NCBI RefSeq assembly: GCF_023913515.1
Contig: NZ_CP099391.1
Coordinates: 3,162,001 to 3,226,000, forward strand
Reading direction: 5' to 3'
DNA: 64,000 bases
Source: Natronococcus sp. CG52
Lineage (GTDB): Archaea; Halobacteriota; Halobacteria; Halobacteriales; Natrialbaceae
Position 1 is the stretch's first letter, and every line of letters starts with the position of its first letter. A program made the translations under genes and the position numbers. The notes below the pieces were generated by a model. The model had not been told where the DNA came from and ran no database searches. It worked only from the letters and a program-made list of their open reading frames with translations. This document shows positions 42,432 to 52,023 of the stretch, one piece after another.

Positions 42432-42680
42432 TCATTGACCTCTGCGTTTGCGCCTCGTCTCGATGTGTGGATCGTTTCCAACCACCACGTTACGACCTCT
42501 CGTATCGTAGTTACCACATCGAGATAAATAGGTTTGCAACCGGGATCGCAGGCGGTGACGATCAGCGATGCGAGCGAAGGTTTACCGTCTGGAGCCCATT
42601 TGAGGGACAAGGATCCCCAATGGATACGAGACTCACTGACCGTCGACGGACGGTCGAACGGTCGCCGCCCGGGGTGAGAG

Positions 42681-43649
42681 ATGACTGAACCGACTGCGAC
42701 CCAGTTCGCGACGTTCACGGAGTCGGATCTCAGGCGACTCTTCGACCGGCAAGAGTACGTCGCCGAGGACGACGTCGTCGTTCCGGTACTGCTCGCACTC
42801 CGACTCGGGAAACCGCTGCTCGTCGAGGGCGAACCCGGCAGCGGGAAGACGGAACTGGGGAAGGTGCTGGCGGACGGTCTCGAGACCGAGCTCGTTCGGT
42901 TACAGTGTTACGAGGGACTGGCGGCCGAAAACGCGCTTTACGAGTGGAACTACACCAAACAGCTGCTTTCGGTGCAGGCCGGCGAGCGCGGCGTCGCCGA
43001 CGACGGCTCGGTGTTCGACGAGGAGTACCTGCTGGAGCGCCCGCTGCTCCGGGCGCTGTCGGGCGAGCGTGAGCAGCCCGCCGTCCTCCTCATCGACGAA
43101 GTGGATCGGGCCGACCGGGAGTTCGAGGCGCTGCTACTCGAGTTCCTCTCGGAGTTCCAGGTCACGGTACCGGAACTGGGAACGGTCGAGGCGTCGGTGC
43201 CCCCGATCGTCCTCCTCACGTCGAACCGAACGCGGGGATTGAGCGACGCGCTCAAACGGCGCTGTCTGTATCTCCACCTGCAACCGCCGTCGTTCGAGAA
43301 GGAACGGGAAATCGTTCGGCGAAAGGCGCCGGAGCTCGACGGCGCGACGGCCGCCGAGATCTGCGGTGTCGTCCAGCGGCTTCGCGAAGAACCCCTGTTG
43401 AAACGGCCGGGAATCGCGGAGACGCTCGACTGGTCCCGTGCGCTCCTCGCGCTTCGATCCGAGACCGAGGGCGCCGGTAGTGAAGACGACGACGGCGAAC
43501 CCGACACCGCGCTTTCACCCCAACTGATCGACCGAACGCTGTCGTGTCTGTTGAAGGAAGTCGAGGACGCGTCTCGGATCGACGACGACCTGCTCGAGAC
43601 TCTCGCTCGGGCGGGCCGCGACGCTCGAGAGCGGACGGAGGCGCAGTGA
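42681..43649 (+). CDS. MoxR-family AAA+ ATPase (CoxD-like)
   Basis: 322 residues from ATG 42681. Walker A is VEGEPGSGKTELG, Walker B is AVLLIDEVDRAD, sensor 1 is LLTSNRTRG and an arginine finger region follows (LKRRCLYLHLQPPS). CoxD-type MoxR ATPases help insert the sulfurated molybdenum-copper or molybdenum site of Cox-type hydroxylases. Divergent from coxSLM-like genes, fitting that maturation role. Overlaps the VWA gene by 4 bp (GTGA/TGA). The acidic insert GAGSEDDDGEPDT is haloarchaeal. Confidence 0.9.
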   Translation: MTEPTATQFATFTESDLRRLFDRQEYVAEDDVVVPVLLALRLGKPLLVEGEPGSGKTELGKVLADGLETELVRLQCYEGLAAENALYEWNYTKQLLSVQAGERGVADDGSVFDEEYLLERPLLRALSGEREQPAVLLIDEVDRADREFEALLLEFLSEFQVTVPELGTVEASVPPIVLLTSNRTRGLSDALKRRCLYLHLQPPSFEKEREIVRRKAPELDGATAAEICGVVQRLREEPLLKRPGIAETLDWSRALLALRSETEGAGSEDDDGEPDTALSPQLIDRTLSCLLKEVEDASRIDDDLLETLARAGRDARERTEAQ

Positions 43650-45010
43650 CCGGAGACGCGGAGTCCGCCGCGCTCGAAGCCGTTCGCGATCACGTTATTA
43701 GCGAAGTCGTAACGTTCGCCGAGGCGCTCCGGTCCGAGGGTGCAGTCGTTCCACCAACGGTGACTGTGACAGCCGCTCAGGCTATTGCGGAACTCCCCGA
43801 GTACGACGAGACGAGAGTTCGGGCTGCCCTTCGTGCTACACTCGTCTCTCAGCAACCGGATATCTCCACGTTCGAGCGGCACTTTCCGGCCTTCTGGACC
43901 AGACTCACGGGAGGCGAGACCGACGAGTCGTCCGCGGCCTCCGACAGCGCAACGCAGCCCTTTGCGGTGCCACAGGTTGGTGAATCGGACCAGGAGGGGA
44001 GAGACCGCAGTGATGCTGCGGAGTCTATCGAGCGGACAGAACGCGCGCAGTCGGCCGTGGTGGGATCGCACGCGTCTCCGGACGAGGACGACGAACCGGA
44101 GGCCGAACGGGACGATAGTCACGCGTTTCACGCGCTATCAACTCGAACCGGTCGCTCGGAACCGGTCGTCGTCGACGACGTCACGATACCCGATACGGAC
44201 GGTCGCGAGCCGCTCGAGCGAATCGGCCGAGCCCTGGGACGGAAGCGAGGACGACGCTTCGAAGACGCACCGGAAGGGTCCAAGCTGAACGTCCGCCGAA
44301 CCCTTCGACGGAGTTTCGGGACCGGCGGAACCGCGCTCGAGGTCGAGCGACACGATTACGATCGGACGGCGGTGAGCGCCGTCGTTCTCGTCGACGTCAG
44401 CCGGTCGGTCCTCGACAGTATCGATCGGGGGTTCTTGCTGGGCGTCCTCCGACGAATACACGCCGACTGGCGATCCGTCCGCGTATTCTTCTTCGATACC
44501 AGCCTGCGAGAGGTCACGGCGCAGTTCGACGAGCCGTCCGCCGATCGCGCGGTCACAGCCCTCGAGCGAGCCGAGACCGAGTGGGGCGGCGGTACCCGGA
44601 TCGGAGACGCGATTTCGACCCTGCAAACCGACTACCCGGACGCCGTCGACCGAGAGACTGCCGTGCTCGTCATCAGCGACGGCCTCGAAGTCGGCGAACT
44701 CGATCGACTCGAACGGGGGATGGTCTGGCTCTCGACGAGAGCGGATTCCCTCCTCTGGCTCAATCCGCTGGCGACCGATAGCGAGTACGAACCGACGTGT
44801 CGAGGAATGGCGATCGCCTCCCCGTTCGTCGACGGACTGTTCGGGTTCGCTCGGCCGGCGGACCTCGAGGAGATCGCCAGACAGCTCTCGCTTCGTGGCG
44901 TTCACGGTCGGATCGGCTACGAGTACGACGGTCGTGGCGATTTGGTGCGGCTTCCACGAGAGAGACGCCGGGCGTGCGCGGACACGACGTCCGAGGTCGA
45001 CGAGCAGTAA
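43646..45010 (+). CDS. CoxE-like VWA-domain protein
   Basis: 454 residues from GTG 43646, whose start overlaps the MoxR stop. The C-terminal half is a von Willebrand factor A-like domain of the CoxE family: VSAVVLVDVSRSVLDSI gives the Asp-x-Ser-x-Ser metal-ion-dependent adhesion site, followed by FFFDTSLREV, WGGGTRIGDAISTL and VISDGLEVGEL. The N-terminal about 200 residues are helical and acidic. MoxR-VWA pairs act as metal-centre chaperones; this one is probably for the divergent hydroxylase. Converges on the acyl-CoA synthetase gene. Confidence 0.88.
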   Translation: MTGDAESAALEAVRDHVISEVVTFAEALRSEGAVVPPTVTVTAAQAIAELPEYDETRVRAALRATLVSQQPDISTFERHFPAFWTRLTGGETDESSAASDSATQPFAVPQVGESDQEGRDRSDAAESIERTERAQSAVVGSHASPDEDDEPEAERDDSHAFHALSTRTGRSEPVVVDDVTIPDTDGREPLERIGRALGRKRGRRFEDAPEGSKLNVRRTLRRSFGTGGTALEVERHDYDRTAVSAVVLVDVSRSVLDSIDRGFLLGVLRRIHADWRSVRVFFFDTSLREVTAQFDEPSADRAVTALERAETEWGGGTRIGDAISTLQTDYPDAVDRETAVLVISDGLEVGELDRLERGMVWLSTRADSLLWLNPLATDSEYEPTCRGMAIASPFVDGLFGFARPADLEEIARQLSLRGVHGRIGYEYDGRGDLVRLPRERRRACADTTSEVDEQ

Positions 45011-45048
45011 TACGGCGACCGACGTCACGGGATGTCTGCGGAATCAGG

Positions 45049-46740
45049 TCAGTCGTCCATCGAGGATTCGCGGAGTTCGTCGCGGCGAATCCCTCCGGTC
45101 GTGGCTCGCGGCAGCGAGTCGCGGAACGCGATCGCTTCCGGGGTCGCGAGTTCCGGAAGCCGTTCGGCCGCGTGCGTGCGAAGTTCGTCACCGAGTGCGT
45201 CGCTCGCCTCGTGATCGTCGCCGAGGACGACGAACGCCTTCACCGCCTGCTCGAGGTCGGGATCCGGCGTCGGGGCGGCGGCGACCTCCGCGACGGCGTC
45301 GTGGTCCGAGAGGGCGCGTTCGACGGCGTAGGGGCCGATCCGCGAGCCGCCGCTGATGATCACGTCGTCGGCCCGGCCCTGGTACCAGACGTAGCCGTCC
45401 TCGTCGAGCCGACCCAGGTCGCCCGTCAGGTACCAGTCGCCGACGAACGTCTCGTCGGTCGCTTCGGGATCCTCCCAGTAGCCTAGGAAGAAACACGGGA
45501 ACTCGCCGCGGACGGCGATCTCGCCCGTCTCGCCGGGCTCGAGTTCGTCCCCGGTGTCGGGGTCGACGACCGCCGCCTCGACGCCGGGGAGCGGCTTGCC
45601 CATGCTCCCCGGGCGCGTCTCGATCGAGGGGTAGGTGTTGACGATCATGTTCCCCGTCTCGGCCTGCCCGTAGCTGTCGTGGATCGGCGTTCCGAGCGTT
45701 TCCTCGCTCCACTCAATCAGGTCGGCGTCGAGGGGCTCGCCGGTGCTCACCGCGCGGTGGAGGTCGAGGTCTGCGTCGGCGAGGAGGTCGTCGCGGTCGC
45801 GGAGGCGACGGTAGAGCGTCGGCACGCTCGAGAGGGCGGTGACGGGAAACTCGTCGAGCAGCCCGACCCACGTTTCGGGGTCGAACTCGCCCTCGTAGGC
45901 GAGGAGGCTGTGGCCCCAGAACCACACGCCGAGCGCGTTGACCGGCGCGGTCAGCCAGCCGCGGTCGCCCGTCGCCCAGTAGAGGTCGGTCTCGTGTTGC
46001 TGGAGGTCGGCCGCGTACAGCTGGGCGGCGGCGACGCCGACGATCCACCGGTGGCCGTGGACGATCCCCTTCGCCGGCCCCGTTACGCCGCTGGTGTAGT
46101 ACAGCAACGCGGGATCGGAGCCCTCGGTCCGGACGGTGTCGTACTCGAAGGCAGCCCGCTCCATCGCCTCGTAGTAGCTGACGTCGCCGCGCCGGACGCC
46201 GATCCCGTCGTCGCTGACGACGATCACGTGCTCGACCGACGGGACGTCCTCGAGCGCCGTCGCGATCGTCTCCCGGTGGTCGGGCGTCGTGAGTACGACG
46301 CGGGCGCCGCCGTCCTCGAGTCTGTAGGCGACCTGTTCGGGCCCGAACTGCTGATCGATGCCGCCGAAGACGCAGCCCGTCTTGAGCGTCCCGAGCATCG
46401 CGACGTACTGCTCGGGAACGCGGGGCACGTACGCGAAGACGCGGTCGCCGCGGTCGACGCCGAGGTCCTCGAGCAGGTTCGCGAATTTGTTGGACCGCTG
46501 GGCGAGCTCCCAGAACGTGATCGGCTCGCGCTCGCCGTCGGCGCCGACGAAGTACAGCGCGACGGTGCCGCGTTCGGTCCGGTGGCGATCGCAGACCTCG
46601 TGAGCGACGTTGATCTCGTCGGGTGCCTCCCAGTCGGCGTCCGAGTAGATGCTCTCCCACTCGAATACCTCGGAGAGTCCCTCGTAGTCCGCGAGGTTCG
46701 GTGCGGTATCCATGTCCGGAACACCTACGGCGTCGGACAT
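45049..46740 (-). CDS. AMP-forming acyl-CoA/acetyl-CoA synthetase-like protein, usual C-terminal lysine not seen
   Basis: 563 residues from ATG 46740 (ATG 46713 is the next choice). ANL-superfamily motifs: LLYYTSGVTGPAKGIVHGHRW (phosphate loop, SGVTGPAKG), HDSYGQAETGNMIV, DWYLTGDLGRLDEDGYVWYQGRADDVIISGGSRIGPYAVE (hinge Asp present, in parts). At the C-terminus the usual PKTxSGKIxRR is RATTGGIRRDELR: the adenylation lysine is Gly. That would hamper the first half-reaction, though thioesterification of a supplied acyl-adenylate may remain. Close to acetyl/propionyl-CoA synthetases; substrate open. Divergent from valS. Confidence 0.88.
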   Translation of the reverse strand: MSDAVGVPDMDTAPNLADYEGLSEVFEWESIYSDADWEAPDEINVAHEVCDRHRTERGTVALYFVGADGEREPITFWELAQRSNKFANLLEDLGVDRGDRVFAYVPRVPEQYVAMLGTLKTGCVFGGIDQQFGPEQVAYRLEDGGARVVLTTPDHRETIATALEDVPSVEHVIVVSDDGIGVRRGDVSYYEAMERAAFEYDTVRTEGSDPALLYYTSGVTGPAKGIVHGHRWIVGVAAAQLYAADLQQHETDLYWATGDRGWLTAPVNALGVWFWGHSLLAYEGEFDPETWVGLLDEFPVTALSSVPTLYRRLRDRDDLLADADLDLHRAVSTGEPLDADLIEWSEETLGTPIHDSYGQAETGNMIVNTYPSIETRPGSMGKPLPGVEAAVVDPDTGDELEPGETGEIAVRGEFPCFFLGYWEDPEATDETFVGDWYLTGDLGRLDEDGYVWYQGRADDVIISGGSRIGPYAVERALSDHDAVAEVAAAPTPDPDLEQAVKAFVVLGDDHEASDALGDELRTHAAERLPELATPEAIAFRDSLPRATTGGIRRDELRESSMDD

Positions 46741-47313
46741 AATTCGTGTGCCGGCGAGTCGGGTTCGCGTCCGGCGGGGGGATCCGCTCGAGTAACCGTT
46801 CGCGAAGCACGGCAACACGGTGAGACGGACGACGAACGCGAGGACGGTGCTCAGGCCCGTCACGAGATCGAACCGCCGAAGCGGCAGCGCGAGTACGAGG
46901 ACGGGAAGGCCGCGAGCATCGCGAGAATGCGGCCGGCGCTCGAGGTCGCGAAATCCCGAATCTCGAGGAGGGGCTGACGGCGGTTCGAGAGGGAGGGGAG
47001 ATTCGGCAGCCGACGCCCTCGCGGACCGAAATTCGACTGGACGACGACGAGCGGTCGGCCCGACGCGAAACATCTAACAGCGACCGAGAGGAAAGAGAAG
47101 GTATGACCGACTCCGTCGGCGCCGAACTCGACACCGGCGACTCCCGCGACGCCGTTTTCGTAGGGGCTCCGTAGTCCCCTACTCCCACCCCGTATCGACG
47201 GATGTATTGTATCCGACCAGCATTCACCGAGCAACGACCGGTATGCAGATGTACGATCAACTTCCGCAACTTCCGACGACGAATCGACGACGCCCGCGCC
47301 GGGCGGTGAGACC
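46741..47313. other. Divergent region before valS, with a 23-codon ORF and hairpin
   Basis: No convincing full gene. A short ORF runs from ATG 47103 to TAG 47172-47174 (begins MTDSVGAELDTGDSR, ends AVFVGAP). Its stop lies inside a perfect hairpin, GTAGGGG (47160-47166) / CCCCTAC (47176-47182), with a 9-base loop. The valS start follows 131 bp later. The ORF could be a leader peptide, a remnant or chance. The 46741-47100 part shows only Arg/Ser-rich shadows and the promoter of the acyl-CoA synthetase. Confidence 0.5.
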
Positions 47314-49980
47314 ATGAGCACGGACGCCGACCACCGAGAACGCGACGAGGCGAGCCTCGAGGGCGGCTACGATCCCGAGGCCGTCGAGAACCGCTGGCAG
47401 GACCGCTGGGTCGACGAGGAGGTCTACGCCTACGACGGCGATCCAAAGCGCGATCCGAACACGGTCTACTCGATCGACACGCCGCCGCCGACTGTTTCGG
47501 GGAGCCTCCACATGGGCCACCTCTACGGCTCGACGCTCCAGGACTTCGCCGCGCGCTTCCAGCGGATGCACGACGGCGAGGTGCTGTTCCCCTTCGGCTA
47601 CGACGACAACGGGATCGCCTCCGAACGACTGACCGAGGAGGAACTGGACATCCGCCACCAGGACTACGAGCGCCGGGAGTTCCAGGAACTCTGCCGCGAG
47701 ATCTGTACGGAGTACGAAGCCGAATTTACCGACAAGATGCAGGGGCTCGGCTGTTCGATCGACTGGAACAACACCTACAAGACGATCGAGCCGCGCGTTC
47801 AGCGCATCTCGCAGCTCTCCTTCCTCGATCTCTACGAGAAGGGCCGCGAGTACCGCAAGAAGGCCCCGGCGATCTGGTGTCCCGAGTGCGAGACGGCGAT
47901 CTCGCAGGTCGAGATGGAGGACGACGAGCGCCACTCCCACTTCAACGACATCGCGTTCGAGGTCGCTAGCGGAGGTGCAGAGCGCGACGAGTTCGTCATC
48001 TCCACCACTCGCCCGGAGCTGATCCCCGCCTGCGTCTCCGTCTTCATCCACCCCGACGACGACGAGAACCAGGATCTGGTCGGCGAGACCGCCCGCGTCC
48101 CGATCTTCGGTCACGAGGTACCGATCATCGCCGACGACCGCGTCGACATGGAGAAGGGCAGCGGCATCGTCATGTGCTGTACGTTCGGCGATCAGAACGA
48201 CATCGAGTGGTACCAGGCCCACGACCTCCCGCTTCGCGTAGCGATCGACGAGTCCGCGACGATGACCGACCTCGCCGGCGACTACGAGGGGCTCTCTACG
48301 GAAGAAGCCCGCGAGGCTATCGTCGAGGACCTCGAGGACGAGGGCTACCTCCGGGACCGCTGGGAGATCACCCACGCCGTCCAGGTCCACGAGCGCTGCG
48401 ACACCTCCGTCGAGTTCCGCGTCTCCAAGCAGTGGTACGTCGAGATTCTCGACCACAAGGAGGAGTATCTCGAGGCCGGCCGGGAGATGGACTGGTACCC
48501 GGAGAAGATGTTCTCCCGGTATCGCCACTGGATCGAGGGCCTCGAGTGGGACTGGCTGATCTCCCGCCAGCGCGACTCGGGAATCCCGTTCCCGGTCTGG
48601 TACTGTACCGACTGCGACCACGAGATCACGGCCGACCGGGAGGAGCTGCCGGTCGACCCCCTGAGCGACCAGCCGCCGGTCGACAGCTGTCCGGAGTGCG
48701 GCGCCGAGGAGTTCGTGCCCGAAGAGGACGTCTTCGACACCTGGGCGACTTCCTCGCTGACGCCCCTCATCAACGCCGGCTGGGACTGGGACGGTGAGGC
48801 CGAGGAGTTCACGATGGACAACCCCGAACTCTACCCGTTCGACCTCCGACCCCAGGGCCACGACATCATCTCGTTCTGGCTGTTCCACACCATCGTCAAG
48901 TGCTACGAGCACACCGGCGAGGTGCCCTTCGACGCGACGATGATCAACGGCCACGTGCTCGACGAGAACCGCGAGAAGATGTCCAAATCGAAGGGTAACG
49001 TCGTCGAACCCGACGAGGTGCTCGCCGACTACCCCGTCGACGCGGTTCGGTTCTGGGCGGCCAGCGCCGCCGTCGGCGACGACTTCCCGTACCAGGAGAA
49101 GGACCTGACCGCGGGCGAGAAGCTCCTGCGCAAGCTCTGGAACGCCTCGAAGCTCGTCGACAGCCTCGCGCCGGCCGATCCCGAGGAACCCGCCGAACTC
49201 GAGGCGATCGACCGCTGGCTACTGGCGGAGCTCGACGACGCCGTCGAGGAGCTGACGGCCCACCTCGACGACTACGAGTTCGCGAAGGCCCGCGACCGGC
49301 TGCGGACGTTCTTCTGGAACACCTTCTGTGACGACTACCTCGAGATCGCCAAGGGACGCGAGGACAACCCCTCGACCCAGTACGCGCTGCGGACCGCACA
49401 CCGAACGTTCCTCGAGCTGTGGGCGCCGTTCCTGCCCCACGTCACGGAGGAAATCTGGCAAGCCCGCTACGCCGACGCTGACGGAGCTCTCGCCGAGACC
49501 AGCATCCACACTCGCGACTGGCCCGCCACGCAGGGACACGAGGCCGACCTCGAGGCCGGCGAGACCGCGATGGAGGTCATCTCGGCGCTCCGACGCCACA
49601 AGAGCGAGAATCAGCTGCCGCTGAACGCCGAACTCGAGTCGGTCTCGGTCTACGGACCCGTCGAGGGCTTCGAGGACGCGATCCAGAACGTGATGCACGT
49701 CCGGGAACTCGTGGTGCTCGAGGAGCCGCCCGAGATCACGACCGATGTCGCCGCGATCGACCTCGACTACTCGACGCTCGGCCCCCGCTACGGCTCGAAG
49801 GTCGGCGACATCGACGCCGGCATCGAGAGCGGAGAGTACGAGATCGACGACGACGAGGGTGTGCTCCGGGTCGCCGGCGAGGAACTCGAGGACGACCTGT
49901 TCGAGGTCGAACTCGAGCGAACGTACTCGGGCGAGGGCCAGATGCTCGAGACCGAGTCGGCGATCGTCGTTCTCGAGTAG
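47314..49980 (+). CDS. valS: Valyl-tRNA synthetase
   Basis: 888 residues from ATG 47314. Class Ia signature sequences: GSLHMGHLYGST (HIGH-type), the editing domain about 190-350, PQGHDIISFWLFH and EKMSKSKGNVV (KMSKS). The C-terminal anticodon-binding domain is present, but I see no long coiled coil as in bacterial ValRS. It charges tRNA-Val. Its last 94 bp occur again in inverted orientation at 54021-54114. Confidence 0.96.
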   Translation: MSTDADHRERDEASLEGGYDPEAVENRWQDRWVDEEVYAYDGDPKRDPNTVYSIDTPPPTVSGSLHMGHLYGSTLQDFAARFQRMHDGEVLFPFGYDDNGIASERLTEEELDIRHQDYERREFQELCREICTEYEAEFTDKMQGLGCSIDWNNTYKTIEPRVQRISQLSFLDLYEKGREYRKKAPAIWCPECETAISQVEMEDDERHSHFNDIAFEVASGGAERDEFVISTTRPELIPACVSVFIHPDDDENQDLVGETARVPIFGHEVPIIADDRVDMEKGSGIVMCCTFGDQNDIEWYQAHDLPLRVAIDESATMTDLAGDYEGLSTEEAREAIVEDLEDEGYLRDRWEITHAVQVHERCDTSVEFRVSKQWYVEILDHKEEYLEAGREMDWYPEKMFSRYRHWIEGLEWDWLISRQRDSGIPFPVWYCTDCDHEITADREELPVDPLSDQPPVDSCPECGAEEFVPEEDVFDTWATSSLTPLINAGWDWDGEAEEFTMDNPELYPFDLRPQGHDIISFWLFHTIVKCYEHTGEVPFDATMINGHVLDENREKMSKSKGNVVEPDEVLADYPVDAVRFWAASAAVGDDFPYQEKDLTAGEKLLRKLWNASKLVDSLAPADPEEPAELEAIDRWLLAELDDAVEELTAHLDDYEFAKARDRLRTFFWNTFCDDYLEIAKGREDNPSTQYALRTAHRTFLELWAPFLPHVTEEIWQARYADADGALAETSIHTRDWPATQGHEADLEAGETAMEVISALRRHKSENQLPLNAELESVSVYGPVEGFEDAIQNVMHVRELVVLEEPPEITTDVAAIDLDYSTLGPRYGSKVGDIDAGIESGEYEIDDDEGVLRVAGEELEDDLFEVELERTYSGEGQMLETESAIVVLE

Positions 49981-50039
49981 CCTCACCGACCTCGTCCTGT
50001 CGCGAGGCCGGCCGCCGAACTTAGCAACGGCTCGCCGAC

Positions 50040-51041
50040 TTACTCCTCCGTTAGCTCCCGCTCTCGCCACAGGGCCGTCGCGGCGACGCGGTCGCCGTCG
50101 ACGTCGACCGACTGTTGCTCCCCGGAGGCGCCCAAGAGCGACTCGAGTGCGGCCTCGTCGGGGTCGTCGATAACCGCCGCGAACTCGCCGGTGGAGGTCT
50201 CTTCGTCTCGGACCGAAAGCGACGAGACGATGCTCTCGGCGTCCGCGAGCTCCTCGTACCCGAAGTCGACGAGTCCGCCGTCGTCGTCCGGCGTCCCGGC
50301 CTCGGGACCCGACTGACCGACGGCGACGTCGCCGGCGCCGGCGCTCGAGACGGCCCACGCGAACGCCTCGGAGGCGTCCGTCGCCCGCTCGCCGCCGCCC
50401 GTCGCGGCGCCGATGGTCGTCTCGAGGATCGGGACCGGATCGTCGGCCTCGCTGACGACCACGAGCGCGTCGCTGCCGACGGCGATGGCCGCGTCGTCGC
50501 CATCGACGGGAGTATAGACGTCGTACTCGCCGATCTCGGTCGTCGGCTCGAGTTGCCTGACGAAGTCGGCCTCCGGTTCGGCTGTAAGTCGGGTGTCGAT
50601 CTCCGCGGGGGCGATGCTCCCGATCACGACGAACGCTTCGGGGGTCTGGAGCAGTTCCGAGACGGTCGACTCGAACGCGTCGTCGTCGTCCAGGAGCCGC
50701 CCGAGCCTGAACGGGGCGAGATTCAGCCCGACGAAGAAGTACGTCGAGAGCGCCCCCTCCGAGACGGGCGCGATCATCGGATCCGCCTCGTACTCCGCCG
50801 GGACCTCCTCGTCCGGATCCGCCTCCTCGAGTTCTCCCTGTACGTATTCATCGAGGCGCGCCCAATCGACGTAGGCGAACTCGAGTCCGCCGTCGTCGAT
50901 CGTGAGCCACCGACTGTACGCCGGGAGTTCGTCGTCGGCCGTCTCCTGTGCAGCGACTGTGACAGAACCTGCGGTTCCGACGGTGGCCACCGATGCTGTC
51001 GCGCCCGCGCGTTTCAGTACTTCCCGTCGACTCGGCGTCAT
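50040..51041 (-). CDS. Tat-exported protein of unknown function
   Basis: 333 residues from ATG 51041. The N-terminus is a twin-arginine signal, MTPSRREVLKRAGATASVAT, with a hydrophobic run and Ala-rich cleavage site (VTVAAQ), so it should be folded before export. There is no lipobox Cys. The mature part is acidic and repetitive (FAYVDWARLDEYVQGELEEADP, TYFFVGLNLAPFRLG, EELADAESIVSSL), and resembles a haloarchaeal extracellular family I cannot name. It ends 60 bp after valS, convergent, and precedes the ABC-exporter genes. Confidence 0.8.
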   Translation of the reverse strand: MTPSRREVLKRAGATASVATVGTAGSVTVAAQETADDELPAYSRWLTIDDGGLEFAYVDWARLDEYVQGELEEADPDEEVPAEYEADPMIAPVSEGALSTYFFVGLNLAPFRLGRLLDDDDAFESTVSELLQTPEAFVVIGSIAPAEIDTRLTAEPEADFVRQLEPTTEIGEYDVYTPVDGDDAAIAVGSDALVVVSEADDPVPILETTIGAATGGGERATDASEAFAWAVSSAGAGDVAVGQSGPEAGTPDDDGGLVDFGYEELADAESIVSSLSVRDEETSTGEFAAVIDDPDEAALESLLGASGEQQSVDVDGDRVAATALWRERELTEE

Positions 51042-51130
51042 TAGACGGTAGCACGCCCTCGATTTCGATATAGCCCAGGCCATCGTTCGTCCCTCCGTGA
51101 CTATCGAAGTCGTAACGAGTACCGGCACGC

Positions 51131-51913
51131 TCAGATATCTTGGCGCGTGAAGATCAGCAGGGCAAGGCCGAGCAAGACGAAAAACGCTACGAGAAGAACC
51201 CCGGCGTCGAGGAACGCGTACTCCTCGCGGACGAGAATGGCCGTCTCGTCGTAGTACTGACTCGGCGTGAAGTCGCCGATCCACTCGAAATCCGGGTCCA
51301 CCCTCGATACGGCGTCGATCAGCCAGAGGACGAACACGAGGGACAGGGCCGCCGCTCTGGCGGTTCGCACGCGGTCGACGAGCACCGAGATTACGAGTCC
51401 GATGCCGGCACAGACCAGCAGGTAGGGAACCGAGAGCAGGTGCACCATCGCGAGGGCAACCGGGTTGAACGACTCGCCGACGACGAGCGCGCCGACGTAG
51501 ACGATGACCGGAACCCCGACGTTCAACGCGACCAGGGGGACCCACAGGGCGGCAACCTTCTGGAGCACCACCGACTCGCGAGAGACTGGATTGGAGAGCG
51601 TGAGGTCCATTTTCCGGTTCTGTACGTCGCCCGCGATCAGGCCGGCCCCGACGTACGCGAAATAGATGGCGACGAGGAGCACCCAGAAGAAGGAGTAGAT
51701 CTCGGCAGCGATGAACCCCTCGATCGTGTGTAATTCTTCGATCCCGAACAGGTCGAACATATAGCTCGGGAACGCCTCCTCGAGCACGTCCATCTCCTCC
51801 TGGATCCCCGGAAACATCGAGAAGTAAAGCGCCGACAGCAGGGCGAATACGACGATCAGAAAGACCGAACTCCGGACATGCTTCCTGGACTCGAGTCGGA
51901 GAACGGCCGTCAC
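51131..51913 (-). CDS. ABC-2-type exporter permease, paralogue 2
   Basis: 260 residues from ATG 51913. About six hydrophobic helices. Very similar to the permease at 52024 and identical in length; shared segments include LSNPVSRESVVLQK, AALWVPLVALN, GESFNPVALAMVHLL and PYLLVCAGIG. It probably forms a heterodimeric channel with it, driven by the ATPase at 52803. It follows paralogue 1 after a 110-bp gap, the sign of a tandem duplication. Substrate unknown. Confidence 0.85.
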   Translation of the reverse strand: MTAVLRLESRKHVRSSVFLIVVFALLSALYFSMFPGIQEEMDVLEEAFPSYMFDLFGIEELHTIEGFIAAEIYSFFWVLLVAIYFAYVGAGLIAGDVQNRKMDLTLSNPVSRESVVLQKVAALWVPLVALNVGVPVIVYVGALVVGESFNPVALAMVHLLSVPYLLVCAGIGLVISVLVDRVRTARAAALSLVFVLWLIDAVSRVDPDFEWIGDFTPSQYYDETAILVREEYAFLDAGVLLVAFFVLLGLALLIFTRQDI

Positions 51914-52023
51914 AGTGTCACCTCCATTCGATCGCCTGTGTCGTAGTCACGACGGACCAAGTGAGCGATCCCACAATCGACTCGATCGGTGTGCTCGTCG
52001 TACGGCCGTGTTCGGACGTCATG

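Noticed and set aside
46741-47100. Hydrophobic minus-strand frame upstream of the acyl-CoA synthetase
   Set aside because: It would need a frameshift to give a plausible start, and neither composition nor promoter supports a gene.
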